Source: Bacteroidetes bacterium 24-39-8
Lineage (GTDB): Bacteria > Bacteroidota > Bacteroidia > Chitinophagales > Chitinophagaceae
Reading direction: 5' to 3'
DNA length: 57,987 nucleotides
Assembly (NCBI GenBank): GCA_002256765.1
Contig: NCHJ01000003.1
Location: 548-58,534 of the forward strand
Both the position numbers and the translations under genes were made by a program. Under the pieces are notes generated by a model. That model did no database searches. It saw only the letters and a list, made by a program, of their open reading frames with translations, and was not told the DNA's origin. Numbering within the stretch: the first letter of the stretch is position 1; the number at the start of each line of letters is the position of its first letter. Positions 43,080-51,981 of the stretch are shown in pieces.

Positions 43080-44006
43080 ATGTCATTACATACCATTTTA
43101 GGAGCCGGAGGCATGATTGCCAATGAGTTGGTTCCCATTTTATTGGCCAACAAAGAAAATATTAGAATTGTTGCTAGACATCCTAAACAACAAATGGGTC
43201 TTGATGCGGTAGCAGCAGACCTAGAGAATTATGAACAGACCCTTTTTGCTATTAAAGGATCTTCCATTGTTTATTTATTGGTAGGACTTGAATATGATAG
43301 CAAAATTTGGGCGGATAAATGGCCACTAATCATGACCAATACCATCAATGCCTGCAAAGCAACTGGGGCCAAACTAATTTTTTTTGACAACGTGTATATG
43401 TATGGGAAAGTGGAGGGCTATATGACAGAAGAAACACCCTTTAGACCCTGTTCCAAAAAAGGAATGATTAGAGCAGCCATTGCCAAACAATTGTTGCAAG
43501 AAATGGCTAATGGAAGTCTTCAAGCTCTGATTGCCAGAAGTGCCGATTTTTATGGCACCAAATCTATCAGAACATCATTTGCAAACACCATGGTTTTTTC
43601 CAATTTGTCAAAAGGAAAAACTGCCCAGTGGTTGGTGAACGCAAAAACACCCCATGCATTTACTTATGTACCTGATGCAGCAAAAGCATTATACCTTTTG
43701 GCAAAAGATGCAACTGCCTATGGACAAACTTGGCACTTGCCTACCCAATCCAACCCCCTAACAGGAGAGGCATTTGTAGCAATTGCTGCACAAGCCATGC
43801 ATCAAAAAATAAAGGTGACTGTCTTGTCAAAATTCATGGTTCGCTTGGCGGGTTTATTTGTAAAACCCATTAAGGAATCTTATGAAATGATGTACCAGAA
43901 CGATGCTCCTTATTTGTTTGATTCAAGTAAGTTTGAACAACATTTTGGAATCAAGCCCACCAGCTATGAAGCAGGCATTGAAGCTACTGCCAAGCTTTAT
44001 TTGTAA
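43080..44006 (+). CDS. NAD-dependent epimerase/dehydratase (SDR family)
   Basis: This 308-residue protein has an extended-SDR Rossmann fold: the nucleotide loop GAGGMIANELV at residues 8-18, IRIVARHPKQ, and FFDNVYMYGKVEGYM in which the Tyr of the active-site region is offset from the usual YxxxK. A C-terminal substrate domain with PHAFTYVPDAAKALYLLA follows. It resembles NAD-dependent epimerases and NmrA-like proteins; an oxidoreductase role on a nucleotide sugar or other small substrate is possible. It is divergent from dnaX and overlaps the convergent GNAT-like gene by 10 bases. Confidence 0.88.
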   Translation: MSLHTILGAGGMIANELVPILLANKENIRIVARHPKQQMGLDAVAADLENYEQTLFAIKGSSIVYLLVGLEYDSKIWADKWPLIMTNTINACKATGAKLIFFDNVYMYGKVEGYMTEETPFRPCSKKGMIRAAIAKQLLQEMANGSLQALIARSADFYGTKSIRTSFANTMVFSNLSKGKTAQWLVNAKTPHAFTYVPDAAKALYLLAKDATAYGQTWHLPTQSNPLTGEAFVAIAAQAMHQKIKVTVLSKFMVRLAGLFVKPIKESYEMMYQNDAPYLFDSSKFEQHFGIKPTSYEAGIEATAKLYL

Positions 44007-45175
44007 TCCATTTCTGGGTGTCTTTCAAAAGCCCTGTTCCTATCAAACAAATAGCGGAAGGTAATCATTCGCCTACTTTGTTTGCCCCCAAGACTTTTAT
44101 AGATATTGACCATTTTGGGATTCCAGTCACCGGCCCAGCCCATTTCATACTGAAGGTACCAGCCCTTGCCTTGAATGAGTAAGCCACATTCTTTGATTAA
44201 GAAACTATCAATGCCCAATGCTTGGTATTTAGGCACTACCCCAAAAGCAAGACCGGTTAGTCGTTTGTTGGTACCCCTCCATTTCATCCAGAGTAATTGC
44301 AGTTTTTGCATCCATCCAAACTGTCCATTAAAATGTTTGAAATATTGGTTCAGGTCTGGAATATTAATAAACATGGCAATGGGCTCTTCCTTAAAATAGG
44401 CAAACCAAACCATCCTTGGATCCATAATGGGTTTCATTTTTTTGAAGAGTTTGATTACCTGTTCTTCCGTAATCTCTTTAGACTCTCCGTGCTGTGCCCA
44501 TGCAGCATTATATACAGTAGCAAAATCACGGGCATATTTTTCCAATTGATTCAGGTCTGCGTGTCTAGCTTCATAACCAGGCTTGGCTTTGAATTTGGCA
44601 TGTCTTTCTGTGAATCTTTCCGGTAAGGGATCATCCACATTCATGTAATAGTAATACTGGTTATAGTAATTCTTAAAGCCATAGTTCTCAAACAAGCCTT
44701 GGTAATAACTAGGATTAAAAGACATGCCGTACATGGGTTCGGAATCAAAACCTTCTACCAATAATCCCCACCATTTATCTCTGTCCCCAAAATTGATGGG
44801 ACCGTCCATGGCTTCTGCGCCTTGTTCTTGCAACCAAGCTTTGGCCACATCAAATAATTCGTTGGCAGCAGTTTGATCATTGATGCAATCAAAAAAGCCA
44901 ATGCCACCGGTAATAAAATCAGTTCCCTTATTTATGTATTTGTCATTGGTAAAGGCGGCAATTCTGCCAATGGGTTCACCCGCATCATCTAATAGAATCC
45001 AGCGTTTGGTCTTTCCGTATTTGTAGTATTTATTTTTTGATGGATCAAAGACTTCATTTACTTCATTGTCCAATGCTCTAATATAAGCGGGATTAGAACG
45101 GTTCATTAAAACATTCACTTCTAGAAAAGCCTTCACTGATGCTTTTTCTGCTACTTCCTTCAAATGCATATCCAA
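43997..45175 (-). CDS. GNAT-fold acyltransferase-like protein, function unknown
   Basis: This is a 392-residue cytoplasmic protein with no signal peptide. It has blocks such as KYGKTKRWILLDDAGEPIGR, GGIGFFDCINDQ, EAMDGPINFGDRDKWWGLLV and, in the second half, RLTGLAFGVVPKYQALGIDS followed by FLIKECGLLIQGKGW, which resembles the acetyl-CoA loop of GNAT enzymes. The two halves may be tandem GNAT folds. Relatives are common in Bacteroidota and usually annotated hypothetical. Substrate and reaction are unknown. It has its own -7 box and overlaps the epimerase gene by 10 bases at the 3' end. Confidence 0.8.
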   Translation of the reverse strand: MDMHLKEVAEKASVKAFLEVNVLMNRSNPAYIRALDNEVNEVFDPSKNKYYKYGKTKRWILLDDAGEPIGRIAAFTNDKYINKGTDFITGGIGFFDCINDQTAANELFDVAKAWLQEQGAEAMDGPINFGDRDKWWGLLVEGFDSEPMYGMSFNPSYYQGLFENYGFKNYYNQYYYYMNVDDPLPERFTERHAKFKAKPGYEARHADLNQLEKYARDFATVYNAAWAQHGESKEITEEQVIKLFKKMKPIMDPRMVWFAYFKEEPIAMFINIPDLNQYFKHFNGQFGWMQKLQLLWMKWRGTNKRLTGLAFGVVPKYQALGIDSFLIKECGLLIQGKGWYLQYEMGWAGDWNPKMVNIYKSLGGKQSRRMITFRYLFDRNRAFERHPEMDYK

Positions 45176-45185
45176 CTATTTTTTA

Positions 45186-45193
45186 CAAATGTA
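45186..45193 (-). promoter_or_regulatory. Bacteroidota -7 element for the GNAT-like gene
   Basis: On the minus strand TACATTTG matches TAnnTTTG, 10 bases before the ATG at 45175. No TTG is found at the ideal -33 place. Confidence 0.4.
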
Positions 45194-45208
45194 CTAGTAA
45201 TGAAAAAA

Positions 45209-46813
45209 TCATTTACGGATAAACAATTTTTCAGACATTTTTTGGTCATGACCATAGATGTCATTTCTGAAATTAAGTGTGCCAGATTTGTCAACCCATG
45301 CCGTAAAATAAACAATATAAACGGGTACTGATTTGTTTAGTGTAACCCATTTTTCTTTGGCTAAGTGCATGGCGGAGTCTATGTTTTGGCTATTCCAAGT
45401 CTTGTCATTACGCAGCAAGTATTCCGCCATTTTCTTGGGTTCACTAATGCGAATACAACCATGACTTAGGCTTCTGCTTGATTGACTAAAAAGGTTTCTA
45501 TTGGGCGTATCGTGCAAATAAATATCATAGTTATTGGGAAATAGAAATTTGACCAAACCCAAGGAATTGTGTTCACCAGGCTTTTGTCTAACTATGGGTA
45601 ATCCATTGCTCCTGCCAGTTATCTCCATATGGTTGCGATCTAAATAATTGCTAGAACGTTCCATGGCTGGTACAATCTCTTTTCTAACAATACTGGTTGG
45701 TACATTCCAATAAGGACTAAAGACCACGTATTTCAATTTGCCATTAAAAATAACGGTACCATTTGCAGCTTTACCTACAATAACATTCATGTCCATCACA
45801 TTTTTACCACTATCATATACGTGCAATCTGTATTCTGGAATATTGACTAAAATATAAGTGCTATCTGATTGTGGCGGCATCCAACGTAGTCTCTCTAGAT
45901 TTACCAAAATCTGTTCAATACGTTTGGCTATGGGAACATTCAAAGACTGAATCATTTTATTGCCAATACTGCCATCTATAGACAAGCCCATTCTTTTTTG
46001 ATACTGCTTTGCTGCAATAAATAAACTGCTGTCAAAGACCCAACTACTGTCTTTTTGTGAGAGGTCTCCAAATTCAAATAGTTTCTGTTTGATCAAGATG
46101 ACCGCTTCAGAACTATCTCCTTTTTTCAATGGTTTTTGTAGCAGGCTAATGGAATCCTTACTGCCAGTGTTGAGTAATTCATAATAAGCCGCTAATTGAC
46201 TTTGCAATTTTTGAAACTGCGGATTAAATGATGCATAGGAAGCTATATCAGCCGCTTTTGACTTAATAGAGGAGTCTAATAATGCAGCAAGGTCTAGCTT
46301 TCTGCGAGGGATAAACCAACCTAGGTCTGCAGCGTCTAAATCACTTCCTTTATATACTTTGGCAGCGTATTGAAAAAACTGTCCGGTAAAGAGTAATTCT
46401 GTTTTTAAAATACTGTCTGCAGACATTTTGTGCAAGCTGTCATTGACTGCAGACACATAATAACTAGTCAGGGCTGGATTGTTTAAACTACTATCCTGTA
46501 AGTCTACAACAGCCGTATTTAAGAGGTTGAGAAAATGATTGGCCTGTTCAGTGATGCCCTTGTTGTCAAACCAAGCGTATTGAAAATTACGCACTTTGTA
46601 AAAGTCTTGGTATTGCTCTTCAAACGCTTGAAGGTCTGGATGCGATTCTAAAAAATGGCTAATGCCAAGACTATCAAAAAATAAATTATTAAAAGAAGTG
46701 GTTTTGGTAATACTAGTATCACGCACCACGGCTCTTTTTTGCTTTTTCCAATTTTTGCAGGCTGCAAAAAATAGTAGCAAACATACTGCAATGGTTAAGT
46801 GCTTGGTTTTCAT
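45209..46813 (-). CDS. L,D-transpeptidase lipoprotein (YcbB-like)
   Basis: This 534-residue protein has a lipoprotein signal (MKTKHLTIAVCLLLFFAAC, lipid-attached C19). An N-terminal scaffold domain (about 50-230) follows, then a peptidoglycan-binding repeat (about 235-300, with AVILIKQKLFEFGDL and LSIDGSIGNKMIQSLNV) and a YkuD catalytic domain (about 315-500). Catalytic His and Cys are in SRSLSHGCIRISEP. It would form 3-3 cross-links in peptidoglycan or attach proteins to it, in the periplasm. The layout equals LdtD/YcbB. It follows rsmE after 17 bases on the same strand, likely in the dnaB-rsmE-ldt transcript. Confidence 0.93.
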   Translation of the reverse strand: MKTKHLTIAVCLLLFFAACKNWKKQKRAVVRDTSITKTTSFNNLFFDSLGISHFLESHPDLQAFEEQYQDFYKVRNFQYAWFDNKGITEQANHFLNLLNTAVVDLQDSSLNNPALTSYYVSAVNDSLHKMSADSILKTELLFTGQFFQYAAKVYKGSDLDAADLGWFIPRRKLDLAALLDSSIKSKAADIASYASFNPQFQKLQSQLAAYYELLNTGSKDSISLLQKPLKKGDSSEAVILIKQKLFEFGDLSQKDSSWVFDSSLFIAAKQYQKRMGLSIDGSIGNKMIQSLNVPIAKRIEQILVNLERLRWMPPQSDSTYILVNIPEYRLHVYDSGKNVMDMNVIVGKAANGTVIFNGKLKYVVFSPYWNVPTSIVRKEIVPAMERSSNYLDRNHMEITGRSNGLPIVRQKPGEHNSLGLVKFLFPNNYDIYLHDTPNRNLFSQSSRSLSHGCIRISEPKKMAEYLLRNDKTWNSQNIDSAMHLAKEKWVTLNKSVPVYIVYFTAWVDKSGTLNFRNDIYGHDQKMSEKLFIRK

Positions 46814-46830
46814 ATTTGTAAGATACTGAA

Positions 46831-47547
46831 TTAAGACAAAGTACCTACAGGATTGGCTAATAGGGTTATGGCTACTACTCCTGCCGTTTCTGTTCTTAGT
46901 CTGGTTTCACCCAAACTCACGGGGATAAATCCCTGTTGAAGTGCTAGGTCAATTTCTTCCCTACTAAAATCTCCTTCTGGTCCAATGAGGATTAAACTAT
47001 TTTGTGCAGGTGGAACTTGCTGTAAAGGGTTTTTCTGATCATTTTCACAGTGTGCTATCAGTTTTAAATCCTGGTCAGCTTGGTTCATCAACGTGGTTGA
47101 AGAGATGGGTTCATGTAGTATGGGTAGCCAGCACTGTTGGCTTTGTAACATGGCTGCAATGAGAATTTGATGATATCTATCAAAGCGAAAACGGTGTTGC
47201 TCAGATCTTTTACTGTTCAGGGGATAGATTTGGCTGACGCCTATTTCTGTTATTTTTTCAAGCATCCATTCAAAACGGTCGCTGTTTTTGAGCAGGGCAA
47301 TACCAATACTCATACTGCGCTTTGCTGCTGGAATAGCTTCAAAGGAAAGTATTTGAACCACGGCCGCTTTTCTGTCTTCACTTAAGATGCTGGCCTCAAA
47401 CTTGAAGCCCTTTCCGTTGGTGAGATGCAAGGGTCCACCAGTTCTCATGCGCAATACTTGAATGCAATGACGACTGCTGGCTTCACTTAGTTCAAATGTG
47501 CTAGCACCCGCTTTAATATTTGGCTCATAAAAAAATGGGACACTCAT
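46831..47547 (-). CDS. rsmE: 16S rRNA (uracil(1498)-N(3))-methyltransferase
   Basis: This 238-residue SPOUT methyltransferase has the N-terminal PUA-like part (SSRHCIQVLRMRTGGPLHLT), KNSDRFEWMLEKITEIGVSQ and the knot motifs LILIGPEGDFSREEIDLA and VSLGETRLRTETAGVVAI. It methylates U1498 of 16S rRNA in the 30S subunit. Its ATG overlaps the dnaB stop by one base (TAATG), so it is translated with dnaB. Confidence 0.96.
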   Translation of the reverse strand: MSVPFFYEPNIKAGASTFELSEASSRHCIQVLRMRTGGPLHLTNGKGFKFEASILSEDRKAAVVQILSFEAIPAAKRSMSIGIALLKNSDRFEWMLEKITEIGVSQIYPLNSKRSEQHRFRFDRYHQILIAAMLQSQQCWLPILHEPISSTTLMNQADQDLKLIAHCENDQKNPLQQVPPAQNSLILIGPEGDFSREEIDLALQQGFIPVSLGETRLRTETAGVVAITLLANPVGTLS

Positions 47548-49115
47548 TAGAAAGGTTGTTCTGTTTCATAACCTTGGTCAAAATCAGCCTCATTCATCTT
47601 GCTACCTTTTTGCAAATAGAATTTGGCACCATCGCCCCCGGCTGCTGGTGGTGCAGCTCCCAAAGATTTGAAATTGCTACCAGGTGCAGGGAAACCTCCA
47701 CCACCTTCTTCCCATTCTTCAAAACGTTGAATGGCAAGGTTGGCTCTAAGTTTCACAGTTTCCAAAGAACCATTACGGTGTTTGGCAATTCTAATATGGG
47801 TTTCACCATGGGTGGATTCACCCATTTCATTGCTCTTTACTTCATAGTATTCTGGACGATAAATAAACATAACCATATCCGCATCTTGCTCAATGGCACC
47901 GGATTCACGCAAGTCACTCAACTGAGGCATCTTGCTTTCTTTTCTTGTTTCCACCGCACGACTCAACTGACTCAGTGCAATAATGGGAACACTCAATTCT
48001 TTGGCCAGTGCTTTTAAGTTTCTAGAGATATTACTGATCTCTTGTTCGCGGTTACCACCTTTGTCATTGGAGCCACTCATCAACTGCAAATAGTCAATGA
48101 TGATGATGCCTACTTTGTGTTTGTTCACCAGTCTTCTGGCTTTGGCACGGAATTCAAAAATGTTTAGTGCAGCAGTATCATCAATAAAGATGGGTGCTAC
48201 TTCTAATTTCTTGATGCCCTTATTTAATAATTGCTGGTATTCGTGTTCTTCTAATTTGCCTCGGCTAATTTTTTCCATTAAGATTTCACTCTCCGCACTC
48301 AAGATTCTTTGCACCAACTGTGAGGCGCTCATCTCCAAAGAGAAAAAGCCAACTGCTACAGGTTTGGTAGGGTGCAAAGCCGCGTTACGAGCCAGGTTTA
48401 GGGCAAAAGCGGTTTTACCCACAGAAGGTCTTGCCGCTAGAATAATTAAATCCGTAGGCTGCCAACCATAAGTGATGCGGTCCAGTGTGGCAAATCCACT
48501 GGGTACCCCAGAAATATCTTCTGTCTTGGTTCTTAACTCATCAATTCGGTTGATGGTCTTGGCCAACACATTGGTAATTTCTTCAAAGTTCTTTTTTAAG
48601 TAGTTGTTGGTGATGTTGAACATCTTGGTTTCACTATCGTCCAACAAGTCAAATACATCGGTGCTGTCTTCATAAGCATCACCAATAATTTCACCACTAA
48701 TTCTAATCAATTCACGCTGAATAAATTTTTGCAAAACTATTCTAGCATGTGCTTCAATATTGGCCGTAGAAACTACTGAGTTGGTCAATTTGGTCACAAA
48801 ATAAGGACCACCCACCACGTCTAATTGTTCCCTAACTTTTAATTCTTCTACCACGGTTAGGATATCAATGGGCATGCTTTTTTGCTGCAAACCCTGCATG
48901 GCTTTGTAAATGCTTTGATGCGCTTCTACATAAAAACATTCTGGTTTTAGAATTTCCGTAACGGTATCAAAAGCACTTTTTTCCAGCATAATGGCTCCCA
49001 GAACGGCTTCTTCCAATTCTTTTGCCTGTGGGGGTACCTTACCATAGAGCATGGTGCTCATGTCAACTGAGGTCTTTCTTCTTTTTCGGTCTTTGTTCAA
49101 ACTGGTAAGGTCCAT
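47547..49115 (-). CDS. dnaB: Replicative DNA helicase
   Basis: This 522-residue hexameric helicase has an N-terminal domain (about 25-130, PQAKELEEAVLGAIMLEKSA), the linker helix and a RecA-like ATPase: Walker A AARPSVGKTAFALN, FFSLEMSASQLVQRIL, Walker B IIIIDYLQLMSG, SQLSRAVETR and DLRESGAIEQDADMV. The tail is Gly- and Pro-rich. It unwinds DNA at the replication fork. The upstream intergenic region contains a cluster of DnaA-box-like sequences. It is the first gene of dnaB-rsmE-ldt. Confidence 0.97.
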   Translation of the reverse strand: MDLTSLNKDRKRRKTSVDMSTMLYGKVPPQAKELEEAVLGAIMLEKSAFDTVTEILKPECFYVEAHQSIYKAMQGLQQKSMPIDILTVVEELKVREQLDVVGGPYFVTKLTNSVVSTANIEAHARIVLQKFIQRELIRISGEIIGDAYEDSTDVFDLLDDSETKMFNITNNYLKKNFEEITNVLAKTINRIDELRTKTEDISGVPSGFATLDRITYGWQPTDLIILAARPSVGKTAFALNLARNAALHPTKPVAVGFFSLEMSASQLVQRILSAESEILMEKISRGKLEEHEYQQLLNKGIKKLEVAPIFIDDTAALNIFEFRAKARRLVNKHKVGIIIIDYLQLMSGSNDKGGNREQEISNISRNLKALAKELSVPIIALSQLSRAVETRKESKMPQLSDLRESGAIEQDADMVMFIYRPEYYEVKSNEMGESTHGETHIRIAKHRNGSLETVKLRANLAIQRFEEWEEGGGGFPAPGSNFKSLGAAPPAAGGDGAKFYLQKGSKMNEADFDQGYETEQPF

Positions 49116-49224
49116 TATTGCTTGCTTTCTATTTGGTAAAATCCTATTTTATGTTACTAGCCCTTCTAAAAACGCCAATGTCTTTATTCGTGGGGGGAGC
49201 GAATATGAGTTAAGAAATCGGGTT

Positions 49225-49240
49225 GTAAAAATATTTTTAC
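49225..49240. repeat. Perfect 16-base AT-rich palindrome
   Basis: GTAAAAATATTTTTAC is its own reverse complement, 14 of its 16 bases A or T. It lies 31 bases upstream of the first good DnaA-box-like site. Confidence 0.7.
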
Positions 49241-49474
49241 TTCAATTTTCGTCCACAGGTTATTCCATGTTCATTCACATGAAACTAGGGGCTATTCACA
49301 CAAAGTACCATTGTTATCCACCAATTTCAAAAGTTTTCCTACCTTTTTCTAGAAATATACACAGAGCCTTGTGCAGAAAGATATTTCTGGTTTTGACCCT
49401 CCAAATCCGGAAAATGACTTAACTCAAAAGGCATTCCCCTAGCATATTTAGGCATTTATCCCGCTTTTATAACC

Positions 49475-49482
49475 TATTTTTG
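49475..49482 (+). promoter_or_regulatory. Bacteroidota -7 element for pheT
   Basis: TATTTTTG matches TAnnTTTG, 23 bases before the pheT ATG. No TTG stands at the ideal -33 position. Confidence 0.5.
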
Positions 49483-49505
49483 GCAACCGAAAATGGATTT
49501 GAAAC

Positions 49506-51923
49506 ATGACGATTAGTTACAATTGGTTGAGTGAATACCTTCCCGAGGTCTTGGATCCTGAAAAACTGTCCAAGATTCTCACTTCCATTGGATTGGAAGT
49601 AGAAAGCCTTGAAAAATACGAACGTATCAAGGGCGGCTTGGCAGGTTTGGTCATTGGAGAAGTGTTGGATTGCCAACCACATCCCAATGCAGATAAATTA
49701 AAACTGACTTCTGTAAATATTGGTGCCGCTGAACCCCTACAAGTGGTTTGTGGCGCTCCTAATGTAGCAACTGGACAAAAAGTGGTGGTTGCAACCGTGG
49801 GTACTACCATTTATCCCTTGAGTGGAGAACCCATGACCATGAAATTAGCCAAGATTCGTGGAGTGGAAAGTCAGGGTATGATTTGTGCAGAAGACGAGAT
49901 TGGACTAGGTGGTAGCCATGATGGCATTATCATTCTAGGTCCGGAGACTGTTCCTGGAACCCCTGCTGCTACTTATTTTCAGCCCTATAGCGATTGGATT
50001 TATGAAATTGGATTAACCCCCAATAGAATGGATGCCATGAGTCATTTTGGGGTAGCTAGAGACGTTTGTGCCTATTTGACGCACCACCAAAAAGACGCTA
50101 GGGTAAAAACACCTTTTAGCAATGGCTTCAAGCATGACAATACCAATTTGCCCATTAAGGTAACTGTAGAGAATGGTACAGATTGTCCCAGATATGCTGG
50201 TATCACTATTAGCGGCGTAACTGTGGCTGAATCACCAGAATGGTTAAAAAACAGGTTGCTTTCTATTGGTCTTAGACCCATCAATAATATTGTAGACATC
50301 ACCAATTTTATCTTGCATGAAACGGGTCAGCCCTTGCATGCTTTTGATGCTGATGCTATTGTTGGCGGAGAAGTGATTGTCAAGAACCTACCCAAAGACT
50401 CAGTATTTATTACTCTTGATGGAAAGGAAAGAAAACTCAGTGACAAAGACCTGATGATCTGCAATGCTGCTGAAGGCATGTGTATTGCAGGTGTGTATGG
50501 CGGACAGAAATCTGGGGTTACTTCTAGCACCAAAAATATTTTTTTAGAAAGTGCTTGGTTCCATCCTTCCACTATTCGTAAAACATCGGTGCACCATGGT
50601 TTAAGAACTGACGCGGCTACTAGGTTTGAAAAAGGTGTAGATATTGATAATACCGTACAGGTACTCAAGAGGGCCGTATTGATGATTAAGGAACTGGCTG
50701 CTGGAGAAATCTCCAGTGAAGTAGTAGATATTTATCCAGCTCCACAACCCAAAACAGAAGTATCGCTCAAGCACCATTATTTGAAGAAATTGAGTGGTAA
50801 AAATTACCATGCTGATAAAGTCAATAGAATCCTGAATAGTCTTGGTTTTGAAATTTTAAAAGAGGGCTTGGATGAATTACGTGTGGCTGTTCCAAGAAGC
50901 AAACCAGATATTAGCCTGCCGGCCGATATAGTAGAAGAGATTATTAGAATTGACGGATTAGACAATATAGAAATTCCATCTACCATTACCATTAGTCCTG
51001 CAACGGATGCAACTGCTTTCAAAGAAAATTTGAAAGACAAAATTGCCAATTACCTAGTGGGGCAGGGCTTTGTAGAGATTTTGACCAATAGTATTACCAA
51101 TAGCAAATATTTTTCAGAAGAGGTGTTGGCTAGTTCTGTGAAAATGATCAACAACTTAAGTGCAGACCTAGACATTCTACGCCCATCTATGTTGGAAACG
51201 GGTTTAGAAACCCTGGCCTATAACTTGAATAGAAGGAATAATAACCTTTTGTTTTTTGAATTGGGTAAGACTTATCAAAGCAGTGCGCCTGGGGCTTATT
51301 CTGAAGCAGAACATTTGGCATTGTACTTTACAGGAGTAGACCAAGATCCATCTTGGCAAGTAAAAAGTAGGGCTGTTGATATTTATAAAGCCAAGGGTGT
51401 AGCCGCCGCCATTTTGCAACTCTGTGGATTGAATGCTGCACAGTTTCAAGTACAAGAAGACGCTGCTGGCAAACTCTTGCTTAAATCAGGTAAAAAAGAA
51501 ATTGGTTTTGTGCTAGAAGTTTCCAAAAAACAATTGGATGCTTTTGACATTAAACAACCCGTTTTCTATATTGATATCAACTTTGCTAGGTTATTGGAAT
51601 TGGCTTCTCAGAAAAAAATCACCTACAAAGAAGTGAGCAAATTCCCTGCTATGCAGCGTGACTTGGCTTTGGTAGTGGATAGGAGTTTGAGTTTTGACCT
51701 GATTGACCAACAAGTGCGCAAGTCTAATTTGTCTAAACTGCAGCAAATGCGTTTGTTTGACATTTTTGAAAGTGATAAATTGGGCGTGAACAAGAAATCC
51801 ATGGCCGTTAGTTTCACTTTTGTGGACGAGGAAAAAACCCTAACCGACAAAGAAGTAGATGGTATGGTAGCCAGATTGGTGCAAAATTTTGAAAAAGAAC
51901 TAGGAGCAGAGATTCGTAAATAG
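49506..51923 (+). CDS. pheT: Phenylalanine-tRNA ligase beta subunit
   Basis: This 805-residue protein is full length. Its domains in order are an N-terminal TISYNWLSEYLPE segment, the EMAP-type tRNA-binding domain (about 40-150, LVIGEVLDCQPHPNADKLKL, VVCGAPNV), the B3/B4 editing domain (about 210-385, with GLRPINNIVDITNFILHETG and the TDAATRFEKGVD segment), B5 (about 400-475), the catalytic-like core (about 480-695) and the C-terminal anticodon-binding FDX-ACB domain (about 710-805, VSKFPAMQRDLALVVD). With PheS, encoded elsewhere, it charges tRNA-Phe. It is the first gene of a run of plus-strand genes. Confidence 0.97.
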   Translation: MTISYNWLSEYLPEVLDPEKLSKILTSIGLEVESLEKYERIKGGLAGLVIGEVLDCQPHPNADKLKLTSVNIGAAEPLQVVCGAPNVATGQKVVVATVGTTIYPLSGEPMTMKLAKIRGVESQGMICAEDEIGLGGSHDGIIILGPETVPGTPAATYFQPYSDWIYEIGLTPNRMDAMSHFGVARDVCAYLTHHQKDARVKTPFSNGFKHDNTNLPIKVTVENGTDCPRYAGITISGVTVAESPEWLKNRLLSIGLRPINNIVDITNFILHETGQPLHAFDADAIVGGEVIVKNLPKDSVFITLDGKERKLSDKDLMICNAAEGMCIAGVYGGQKSGVTSSTKNIFLESAWFHPSTIRKTSVHHGLRTDAATRFEKGVDIDNTVQVLKRAVLMIKELAAGEISSEVVDIYPAPQPKTEVSLKHHYLKKLSGKNYHADKVNRILNSLGFEILKEGLDELRVAVPRSKPDISLPADIVEEIIRIDGLDNIEIPSTITISPATDATAFKENLKDKIANYLVGQGFVEILTNSITNSKYFSEEVLASSVKMINNLSADLDILRPSMLETGLETLAYNLNRRNNNLLFFELGKTYQSSAPGAYSEAEHLALYFTGVDQDPSWQVKSRAVDIYKAKGVAAAILQLCGLNAAQFQVQEDAAGKLLLKSGKKEIGFVLEVSKKQLDAFDIKQPVFYIDINFARLLELASQKKITYKEVSKFPAMQRDLALVVDRSLSFDLIDQQVRKSNLSKLQQMRLFDIFESDKLGVNKKSMAVSFTFVDEEKTLTDKEVDGMVARLVQNFEKELGAEIRK

Positions 51924-51981
51924 CGGTTAAAAAATGGCCGGCTTTTACATGGGTGTGCTGCTTAATGTATAAATTAGATGG

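Larger units (their letters stand above)
49116..49505. other. Non-coding dnaB-pheT region: DnaA-box-like cluster, oriC candidate
   Basis: This 390-base gap between divergent genes has no credible coding frame. It contains four single-mismatch matches to TTATnCACA on the plus strand: TCATTCACA (49271-49279), CTATTCACA (49292-49300), TTATCCACC (49314-49322) and ATATACACA (49355-49363). A weaker one, TCGTCCACA, is at 49249-49257. Next to them are three AT-rich palindromic stretches: GTAAAAATATTTTTAC (49225-49240), TTTCTAGAAA (49346-49355) and CAGAAAGATATTTCTG (49374-49389). The composition suits an origin unwinding region or a DnaA-controlled promoter for dnaB. It also holds the pheT promoter. 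dnaA is not in the window. Confidence 0.5.

Noticed and set aside
49051..49422. 123-residue plus-strand open frame across the dnaB start and the dnaB-pheT gap
   Set aside because: It runs antisense through the start of dnaB, has no sensible domain or signal, and its second half covers the DnaA-like sites and palindromes. It is better explained as non-coding.
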